A stretch of DNA of 64,000 bases from the NCBI RefSeq assembly GCF_016887565.1, contig NZ_CP069396.1, positions 4,739,001 to 4,803,000 on the forward strand, in the 5' to 3' direction. This DNA is from Archangium violaceum (GTDB taxonomy: Bacteria > Myxococcota > Myxococcia > Myxococcales > Myxococcaceae). Positions 58,099 through 64,000 of the stretch are shown in pieces (position 1 is the first letter of the stretch; the number at the start of each line of letters is the position of its first letter). Below the pieces are notes generated by a model. That model was not told where the DNA came from, did no database searches, and saw only the letters and a program-made list of their open reading frames with translations. A program made the position numbers and the translations under genes.

Positions 58099-58743
58099 AT
58101 GTTCACCGGACTCATCCAGGACATCGGTGTGGTGGAGCGGGTCATCCCCGGCGGGATGACGGACGTGTGGATTCGGACGGCGCTGGGCGCCCGGGACTTC
58201 GCGCTCGGCGAGTCCATCGCGGTCGATGGCGCCTGCCTCACCGTCGTGGAGCGCGGCGGGGACTCGTTCCGCGTCCAGGCCGCCCCGGAGACCCTCCGGC
58301 GCACCACCCTGGGCGGTGCCGGCCCCGGCTCGCGCGTCAACCTCGAGCGCGCCCTGGCCCTGGGCGACCGGCTGGGCGGCCACCTCGTCAGCGGCCACGT
58401 CGACGCCGTCAGCGAGGTGCTGGAGACCCGCCCCGAGGGCGGCTCGTGGGTGATGCTCTTCCGGCTCCCCCCGGAGCTCGCCCCCTTCTTCATCGAGAAG
58501 GGCTCGGTGGCCATCGACGGCATCAGCCTCACCGTCAACTCGGTGGGCCCGGACCGCTTCGGCGTGCAGCTCATCCCCGAGACCCAGGAGCGCACCACCC
58601 TGCGCGCCAAGGCCGTGGGCGAGCGCGTGAACCTGGAAGCGGACATGATTGGCAAGTACGTGGCGCGGCTGGTGTCGCTGCGCCAGGGGCCCGGTGGTGG
58701 GCTCTCCGAGGCGGTCATCAAGGCGGCCGGTTTCGGCGGTTGA
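58099..58743 (+). CDS. ribE: Riboflavin synthase, alpha subunit
   Basis: 214 aa from [13 protein letters not shown], the standard N-terminus; a GTG three codons earlier is possible. Two similar lumazine-binding barrels: residues 1-90 ([20 protein letters not shown]) and 95-190 ([20 protein letters not shown]). It dismutates two dimethyl-ribityl-lumazine molecules to riboflavin. I find no FMN riboswitch in the 136 bp upstream. Confidence 0.96.
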   Translation: MFTGLIQDIGVVERVIPGGMTDVWIRTALGARDFALGESIAVDGACLTVVERGGDSFRVQAAPETLRRTTLGGAGPGSRVNLERALALGDRLGGHLVSGHVDAVSEVLETRPEGGSWVMLFRLPPELAPFFIEKGSVAIDGISLTVNSVGPDRFGVQLIPETQERTTLRAKAVGERVNLEADMIGKYVARLVSLRQGPGGGLSEAVIKAAGFGG

Positions 58744-58768
58744 TTCGAAGGAAAGGCCAGGAGCACGC

Positions 58769-59965
58769 ATGGCGCGCGGCAGGCAGCACGAGACGGACAG
58801 CATCGCCCTGGTGGAGCGGGCGCTCTCGGAGATCCGCAAGGGTCGGATGGTCATCCTCACCGATGACGAGGACCGTGAGAACGAGGGCGACCTCGTCATG
58901 GCGGCGCAGAAGGTGACCCCCCAGGCCATCAACTTCATGGCCACCCACGGGCGTGGGCTCATCTGCCTGTCGCTCACCGACGAGCGCCTGCGCCGCCTCA
59001 ACCTGCCCCTCATGGTGCAGGACAACACCTCGTCCTTCCAGACGGCCTTCACCGTCTCCATCGAGGCCTCCCACGGCGTCTCCACCGGCATCTCCGCCGC
59101 GGACCGCGCCCACACCATCCAGGTGGCGGTGGCCCCCAACGCCAAGCCGAGCGACCTGGCGCGTCCCGGCCACGTCTTCCCCCTGCGCGCCCGCGACGGC
59201 GGGGTGCTCGTGCGCACCGGCCAGACCGAGGGCAGCGTGGACCTGGCCCGTCTGGCCGGCCTGGAGCCCGCCGGCGTCATCTGCGAGATCATGAACCCCG
59301 ACGGGACCATGGCCCGCCGGCCGGACCTGGTGAAGTTCGCCCGGAAGCACAAGATGGTGCTGCTGTCCGTGGCCGACATCATCCGCTACCGGCTCGAGCG
59401 CGAGCGGCTCGTCAAGCGCCTCAGCGAGGCCACCATCGAGCGCCGGGGGCAGGGCTCCTTCCAGGCCTACACCTACGGCAGCGACGTGGACAGCGCGGTG
59501 CACGTGGCCCTCGTCAAGGGCGACATCTCCGGCCGCCAGCCCGTGCTCACCCGCGTCCACCGCGCCTGCCTCGTGGGCGACATGCTGGGCAGCGCCGGGT
59601 GTGACTGCGGCAGCCAGCTCGAGCAGGCCTTCCAGCGCATCCAGGAGGAGGGCCGCGGGGTGGTCATCGTCCTCCAGCGCGACGTGCCCGCGAAGAGCCG
59701 GCTGGAGTGCACCCACGTCTCCAACGAGGTGTCCGTGCCGGGCAACAACGACCAGACGCGCCTGCGCGAGTTCGGCGTGGGGGCCCAGATCCTCAAGGAC
59801 CTGGGGCTGTCCCGGTTGCGGCTGCTCACCAACAACCCCAAGAAGATCGTGGGGTTGGAGAGCTACTCCCTGGAGGTGGTGGAGCAGATTCCGCTCACCC
59901 TGTCCGCCGAGCCGACCCGCCGCCTGGCCGCGCGCCGTCCCCCCCGCCGCCGCAAGACGTCCTGA
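58769..59965 (+). CDS. ribBA: RibBA: DHBP synthase with a degenerate GTP cyclohydrolase II domain
   Basis: 398 aa; the ATG follows AGGAG. The RibB half (1-205) has [30 protein letters not shown] and [13 protein letters not shown], so dihydroxybutanone-phosphate synthesis from ribulose 5-phosphate is expected. The RibA half (210-375) keeps the zinc cysteines ([17 protein letters not shown]) and [15 protein letters not shown]. The region that should read like RQEGRGIGLxxKxxAY is replaced by [12 protein letters not shown] and is shorter; the Asp before the conserved Arg reads as Arg (TRLREFG). GTP cyclohydrolase activity is therefore doubtful. Confidence 0.92.
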   Translation: MARGRQHETDSIALVERALSEIRKGRMVILTDDEDRENEGDLVMAAQKVTPQAINFMATHGRGLICLSLTDERLRRLNLPLMVQDNTSSFQTAFTVSIEASHGVSTGISAADRAHTIQVAVAPNAKPSDLARPGHVFPLRARDGGVLVRTGQTEGSVDLARLAGLEPAGVICEIMNPDGTMARRPDLVKFARKHKMVLLSVADIIRYRLERERLVKRLSEATIERRGQGSFQAYTYGSDVDSAVHVALVKGDISGRQPVLTRVHRACLVGDMLGSAGCDCGSQLEQAFQRIQEEGRGVVIVLQRDVPAKSRLECTHVSNEVSVPGNNDQTRLREFGVGAQILKDLGLSRLRLLTNNPKKIVGLESYSLEVVEQIPLTLSAEPTRRLAARRPPRRRKTS

Positions 59966-60030
59966 AGGCGGCACCCAGGAAAACTCCCTGGCGACGCCCA
60001 CCGGGTGGCTGGTGTAGAGAGGAGCCTCAC

Positions 60031-60522
60031 ATGCCCCGTTACATTGAAGGTGACTTTCTTCCCCCCAAGGGCCGTTTCGCCATCTGCGTGGCCCGTTTCA
60101 ACGCGTTCATCACCGAGGAGCTGGTGAAGGGCGCCGTGGACACGCTGGTCCGTCACGGAGTGGCCGACGGCGACATCGACGTCTACCGCTGCCCCGGCAC
60201 CTACGAGCTGCCGGCGCTCACCCGCCGCGTGTCCGAGTCGCGCGCCTACGTGGGCATCATCACCCTGGGCGCCGTCATCCGCGGTGGCACGCCCCACTTC
60301 GACTACGTGGCCGGTGAGTGCGCCAAGGGCATTGGCAACGTGGCCTTCACCTCCCAGGCGTCCGTCACGTTCGGCGTGCTGACGTGCGACACGGTGGAGC
60401 AGGCCATCGACCGGGCCGGCGTGAAGGCCGGCAACAAGGGCTCCGAGGCCGCCCTCGCCTGCATCGAGATGGTCAACCTGCACGTGAAGCTGGCCACCCT
60501 GACGGAAGGGAAGAGGGGCTAG
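60031..60522 (+). CDS. ribH: 6,7-dimethyl-8-ribityllumazine synthase
   Basis: 163 aa. FAICVARFNAFITEELVKGA, GTYELPALTRRV, GAVIRGGTPHFDYV (catalytic His) and FGVLTCDTVEQAIDRAG are the family motifs. It joins the RibB product with the pyrimidine from RibD. It has a good ribosome site (GAGAGGAG) and sits between ribBA and nusB. Confidence 0.97.
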   Translation: MPRYIEGDFLPPKGRFAICVARFNAFITEELVKGAVDTLVRHGVADGDIDVYRCPGTYELPALTRRVSESRAYVGIITLGAVIRGGTPHFDYVAGECAKGIGNVAFTSQASVTFGVLTCDTVEQAIDRAGVKAGNKGSEAALACIEMVNLHVKLATLTEGKRG

Positions 60523-60524
60523 CC

Positions 60525-60944
60525 ATGGGCGCGCGCAGGACGGCACGGGAGCGGGCGCTTCAGGCGCTCTACCAGCTGGAGATGACGCCGGGCTCCGTCC
60601 ACGAGGCCCTCGAGGCCGCGTGGGCCGCCACCGAGGAGGCCCGCAAGGAGCCCGAGGCGGTCAAGTTCGCTCGCGAGCTGGTGGAAGGCGTCATGGCGCA
60701 CCGCGCGGAGATCGACCGGCTCATCGAGCAGCACAGCCACAACTGGCGGCTGGATCGCATGTCCCGCATCGATCGCAACGTGCTGCGCCTGGGCGTCTTC
60801 GAGCTGAAGTACCGCCCCGACATCCCCAAGAAGGTGTCCCTCAACGAGGCCGTGGAGCTGGGCAAGAACTTCGGCACCGAGGAGTCCAGCGCCTTCGTCA
60901 ACGGACTGCTGGACCGCGTGGCCGCGGCGCTGGGGAAGCAGTGA
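60525..60944 (+). CDS. nusB: Transcription antitermination factor NusB
   Basis: 139 aa. RTARERALQALYQLEM starts the RNA-binding helix; DRMSRIDRNVLRLGVFEL and VSLNEAVELGKNFGTEESSAFVNGLLD are hallmarks. NusB acts with NusE at boxA in rRNA operons. It is 2 bp after ribH, and its stop overlaps the next start (GTGA). Confidence 0.97.
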   Translation: MGARRTARERALQALYQLEMTPGSVHEALEAAWAATEEARKEPEAVKFARELVEGVMAHRAEIDRLIEQHSHNWRLDRMSRIDRNVLRLGVFELKYRPDIPKKVSLNEAVELGKNFGTEESSAFVNGLLDRVAAALGKQ

Positions 60945-61429
60945 ACGTCACCTCCTACGAGCTCGGCCTCGAGGGCCTGGACGCGCTGCAGGGCGTGGAT
61001 GCCCTCTGCCTCTTCGTGGGAGAGGACGACCGGCCCCTTCCCGGCTCGGCCGGCTATGTGGACTGGCGGCTGTGCGGCGCCCTGTCGCGCATCCTCCAGT
61101 CCGGCTTCTTCGTGGGCGCACAGGACGACTCCCTCCTGCTGCCCACCGATGGCCGCTTCCCCGTGCCTCGCATCTTCGTCATCGGCCTGGGGCGCCGTCA
61201 GGGGCTGGATGCCTCCTCGCTCGGCGAGGCGCTCGCCAACGCCGCCCGCGTGCTGGCCAAGGCGAAGGTGGAGGGGGTGGCCCTCGAGGTGCCCGGCGTC
61301 GGCAAGCTGGAAGACGCCGCCAGGGCTTCCGCTTTGAACGACAAGTTCCTCCCGGCTTTCAAGGGACAGCGGGTCGCCGTCCTGGCGGACAAGGAGCTTG
61401 CCCGCCGGCTGCCCAACCGCAAGGGCTGA
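60941..61429 (+). CDS. Stand-alone M17 leucyl aminopeptidase N-terminal domain
   Basis: 162 aa from a GTG overlapping the nusB stop. The sequence (DALCLFVGEDDRPLPGSAGYVD, RIFVIGLGRRQGLDASSLGEAL) has the macro-like fold of the N-terminal domain of leucyl aminopeptidases. The metal-binding catalytic domain is entirely missing; the gene ends after RVAVLADKELARRLPNRKG. It cannot be a peptidase. It may be a ligand-binding or regulatory domain. Confidence 0.8.
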   Translation: MNVTSYELGLEGLDALQGVDALCLFVGEDDRPLPGSAGYVDWRLCGALSRILQSGFFVGAQDDSLLLPTDGRFPVPRIFVIGLGRRQGLDASSLGEALANAARVLAKAKVEGVALEVPGVGKLEDAARASALNDKFLPAFKGQRVAVLADKELARRLPNRKG

Positions 61430-61479
61430 CGATCCGTGCCGACAGTCGTTCTGGTACGATGGGGGGCCGGTTCCAACGA

Positions 61480-61854
61480 ATGAAGTTCAAGATCCTGATC
61501 GTGGAGGATTCCAAGGCTTCGCGGGAGTTGATTGCCGCGACGGTGGAGTCCATCTCCGGTCTGGAGGCCTTCGTCACCAGCAGCGGTTTCGAGGCGCTCA
61601 AGCTTTTGCCCCGGCATCGGTTCGACCTCATCATCACCGACATCAACATGCCGGACATCAACGGGTTGGAGCTCATCAACTTCGTCAAGAAGAACCCCAA
61701 CTACCGTGACACGCCGCTGTTCATCGTCACCACCGAGGGGCGCGAGAAGGACCGTGACCGCGGGCTGGCGCTGGGCGCGGCCGAGTACCTCGTCAAGCCC
61801 TTCTCTCCGCAGAGCCTGGAAGGGCTCGTGCGCCGTTACCTGAAGCTCGCGTGA
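61480..61854 (+). CDS. CheY-like response regulator, coupled to cheA
   Basis: 124 aa. KILIVEDSKASRELI (acidic pocket), LIITDINMPDINGLELI (phospho-Asp), FIVTTEGREKD (Thr) and YLVKPFSPQSLEG (Lys) make a complete receiver with no output domain. An ATG 7 codons earlier is possible. Its stop overlaps the cheA start as GTGA, so it is probably phosphorylated by that kinase. Confidence 0.93.
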   Translation: MKFKILIVEDSKASRELIAATVESISGLEAFVTSSGFEALKLLPRHRFDLIITDINMPDINGLELINFVKKNPNYRDTPLFIVTTEGREKDRDRGLALGAAEYLVKPFSPQSLEGLVRRYLKLA

Positions 61855-64000
61855 ACCAGGCGGGAAAAGCACTGTCGGAGTTCGTCGCCGAGGGCACGGA
61901 GATCCTCGAGGCCCTGGGCAAGGATCTGCTCGTGCTGGATCAGCAGCGCGGTCAGGAGCCGGACCCGGACCTCATCAACGGCATCTTCCGGGCGGCGCAC
62001 TCGCTCAAGGGCCTCTCCGCCCTCTTCGGCCAGGAGCGCATCGCCAAGCTGGGCCACCAGGCCGAGGATCTGCTGGACCGGCTGCGCCTGGGCAAGCTGT
62101 CGCTGGATGACCAGGTGCTCGACACCCTCATCGAGTCGCTGGACGTGCTCCAGGGCTTGCTGGCGGAGGCCTCGCGCGAGGAGTCCACGGCCGTCATGTC
62201 CCAGCGCGCGGTGGAGCTGGGCTCGCGGCTGGCGAACATGGGCGCCGCCTCGCCCGCGGCCGATGAGGATCCACTGGACCGGTTGGAGCTGGATCCGCAG
62301 GTGCGCGCCGTCTTCACCGAGTACGAGGAGCACCGCCTGCGCGAGAACGTGCGCCGCGGCGTGGCCCTCTGGCGCGTCCGGGCCGCGTTCGACCTGTCCG
62401 ACTTCGACACCGGGCTGGGCGAGCTCAACTCGCGCCTCAAGCCCCTGGGCGAGGTGGTCAGCACGCTCCCCTCGTCGGAGCCGGGTGGGGCCACCGGCAT
62501 CGCGTTCGATCTCATCTTCGGCGCCAAGGTGCCCGCCGAGGAGCTGGCGGCGAAGCTCCAGGGCACGCCCGCGCAGCTCTTCGAGCTGAAGGCGCGCCCC
62601 GCGGCGGGCTCCGGGGCCCAGGCCGCTCCGGCACCGGCCTCCGTGGCCCAGGTCGTCCGGCGCTCCGGGTCCGAGGCCCCCCCCGAGGAGGCGCCCGCCG
62701 CGCCCGCTCCCCCCAAGAAGGGTGGGCGGAAGAAGGCCAAGACCCCCAAGGCCCCGGTGCTGCACGCGGTCGAGCCGGCCAGTCCGAAGGCGCCCCCCCA
62801 GGAGCCGCTGTTCCAGGACGAACCCGACGTGCCCACCCCCCTCCGTCCCGAGACGTCCGCGCCTCCGGTGCGCACGCTGATGGAGGACCCAGGCTCCCGG
62901 GGGACCCGGTCGGAGAGCGAGTCGCTGCGCTCGCTCACCCAGACAGTGCGTGTGGACATCGGCCGGCTGGACGCGCTGATGAACACCGTGGGCGAGCTGC
63001 TGCTCATCAAGGCCAACCTGCAGCGCATGGCGGAGGCCGCGCGGCAGGATGGTCCGGTGACGGTCTCCAAGATGTGGGGCCAGGAGCTGTCGCGCGAGAC
63101 GCGGCAGTTGGAGCGCAAGCTGGACGCGCTGCAGCAGGGCCTGCTCGAGGCACGCATGGTGCCGGTGGGCCAGGTGTTCGACAAGCTGGCCCGGCTGGTG
63201 CGCCGCATCGCCCGGGACGCGGGCAAGGAGATCGACTTCGTCATCAGCGGCGGCGAGGTGGAGCTGGACAAGCTCATCGTCGAGGAGCTGAGCGATCCCC
63301 TCATGCACATCATCCGCAACGCGATCGACCACGGCGCCGAGTCGCCGGAGGCGCGCGAGGCGGCGGGCAAGTCGCGGCGGGCGAGGGTGTCGCTGCGGGC
63401 CGAGCAGAAGGGCAACCACGTCGTCATCGAGGTGAGCGACGACGGCTCGGGCATCGACGAGCTGGGCGTGCGCGAGATGGCCCTGCGCAAGGGCCTCATC
63501 ACCGAGGCGCAGGCGCGGGAGATGAGCCGGCGCGAGGTGCTCAACCTCATCTTCCTGCCGGGCTTCTCCACCGCCCGCAGCGTGTCCGAGCTGTCCGGCC
63601 GCGGCGTGGGCCTGGACGTGGTGAAGAACAACATCGGCAACCTGTCCGGCATCATCGACGTGTGGAGCGAGCGGGGGCAGGGCACCGCCTTCCACCTCAC
63701 GCTGCCCGTCACCCTGGCCATCATCCGCGCCCTGGTGGTGGGAGTGAGTGGGCGCACCTACGCGGTGCCGCTCAACAGCGTGCTGGAAATCCTCTCCGTG
63801 AAGCCGTCGGAGATCCGCACGGTGGAGCGGCGCGAGGTGCTGGACACGCGCGGCACCACGCTGCCCCTCATGCGCCTGGCGCGGCTCTTCGGCCACCCCG
63901 AGCGCAACAACGACCGGCACTTCGTGGTGGTGGCGGGGCTGGCCCAGGAGCGGTTGGGCATCGCCGTGGACGAGCTACAGGGCCAGCAGGACATCGTCGT
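61851..64000 (+). CDS. cheA: Chemotaxis-type histidine kinase CheA (3' partial)
   Basis: 716 residues are visible, and the frame is open at the window edge. HPt domain (1-105) with the phospho-His in FRAAHSLKGLSALFG; a long Ala/Pro/Lys-rich linker (~245-350); dimerisation domain (~365-430, RVDIGRLDALMNTVGELLLIK); ATPase domain with IIRNAIDHGAESPEAR, VSDDGSGID and LSGRGVGLDVVKNNI; then the CheW-like domain, cut off. It starts with GTG overlapping the receiver gene. Receptor and CheW genes are expected downstream. The system could steer motility or another output. Confidence 0.95.
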   Translation, partial: MNQAGKALSEFVAEGTEILEALGKDLLVLDQQRGQEPDPDLINGIFRAAHSLKGLSALFGQERIAKLGHQAEDLLDRLRLGKLSLDDQVLDTLIESLDVLQGLLAEASREESTAVMSQRAVELGSRLANMGAASPAADEDPLDRLELDPQVRAVFTEYEEHRLRENVRRGVALWRVRAAFDLSDFDTGLGELNSRLKPLGEVVSTLPSSEPGGATGIAFDLIFGAKVPAEELAAKLQGTPAQLFELKARPAAGSGAQAAPAPASVAQVVRRSGSEAPPEEAPAAPAPPKKGGRKKAKTPKAPVLHAVEPASPKAPPQEPLFQDEPDVPTPLRPETSAPPVRTLMEDPGSRGTRSESESLRSLTQTVRVDIGRLDALMNTVGELLLIKANLQRMAEAARQDGPVTVSKMWGQELSRETRQLERKLDALQQGLLEARMVPVGQVFDKLARLVRRIARDAGKEIDFVISGGEVELDKLIVEELSDPLMHIIRNAIDHGAESPEAREAAGKSRRARVSLRAEQKGNHVVIEVSDDGSGIDELGVREMALRKGLITEAQAREMSRREVLNLIFLPGFSTARSVSELSGRGVGLDVVKNNIGNLSGIIDVWSERGQGTAFHLTLPVTLAIIRALVVGVSGRTYAVPLNSVLEILSVKPSEIRTVERREVLDTRGTTLPLMRLARLFGHPERNNDRHFVVVAGLAQERLGIAVDELQGQQDIV

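Noticed and set aside
59200-59260. Gln instead of His in the RibB motif ([12 protein letters not shown]) as a sign of inactivation
   Set aside because: I believe this variant (GQTEG) is found in many RibBA proteins, and the remaining RibB motifs are intact, so I do not count it as a loss.

Overview
The window is about 70% GC, dense with protein genes, and has no tRNA, rRNA, CRISPR array or insertion sequence that I can see. Its content (fab, rib, pst and che genes, a PilZ protein, a PilY1-like VWA protein, many lipoproteins, a ceramide-type glucosyltransferase and a non-ribosomal peptide synthetase) fits a myxobacterium (Myxococcota, probably Cystobacterineae such as Archangium or Cystobacter). 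That placement is inference from gene content and order.

Layout. (1) 1-7022: the 3' end of an NRPS gene (C-A-PCP-C-A-PCP-TE), convergent with a minus-strand operon (10272 to 7074) of two paralogous secreted barrel-like proteins flanking an M28 peptidase lipoprotein, plus a nucleotidyltransferase. (2) 10337-13019: a CorC/HlyC-type membrane protein, a receiver protein and a metallophosphoesterase. (3) 13109-27289: a phosphate-response region, almost all on the minus strand. It holds a GT21 ceramide glucosyltransferase-like gene, phoU-pstB-pstA-pstC-pstS, an OprO/P-like porin, an orphan PhoB-like regulator, sixA, a phoB-phoR-metallophosphoesterase operon and a lipoprotein/TPR pair. Seven promoters here carry pairs or arrays of 7-bp GTCAC-type direct repeats at 11-bp pitch, matching the architecture of a Pho box. 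(4) 27447-40835: the fatty-acid and housekeeping cluster yceD ... plsX-fabH-fabD-fabG-acpP-fabF-rpiB-glyA-nrdR-ribD. It is interrupted by mscS, a GH15 gene and an inverted rpmF.

(5) 40846-57962: about 17 kb of accessory genes sitting between ribD and ribE. They are SnoaL/MarR, PilZ, two NlpC/P60 proteins, a beta-propeller protein, ferredoxin plus cytochrome P450, a double thioredoxin-fold protein, an OmpA lipoprotein, two alpha/beta hydrolases with TetR and MerR regulators, a beta-helix protein, a VWA protein, a large lipoprotein and a ketopantoate-reductase-like protein. Four clear operator palindromes accompany the regulators and the P450. (6) 58099-64000: ribE-ribBA-ribH-nusB, a stand-alone M17 N-terminal domain, a CheY-like receiver and the first 716 codons of cheA, which runs off the window.

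How the parts work together. Regions 2 and 3 look like one phosphate-limitation programme: sensing (PhoR, PstSCAB, PhoU), two OmpR-type regulators, outer-membrane uptake, phosphoesterases and possibly lipid remodelling. Regions 4 and 6 supply acyl chains, one-carbon units and flavins. Region 5 is the most variable-looking part. The GTP cyclohydrolase II half of RibBA lacks its catalytic signature, so the organism probably makes the first riboflavin precursor with another enzyme.
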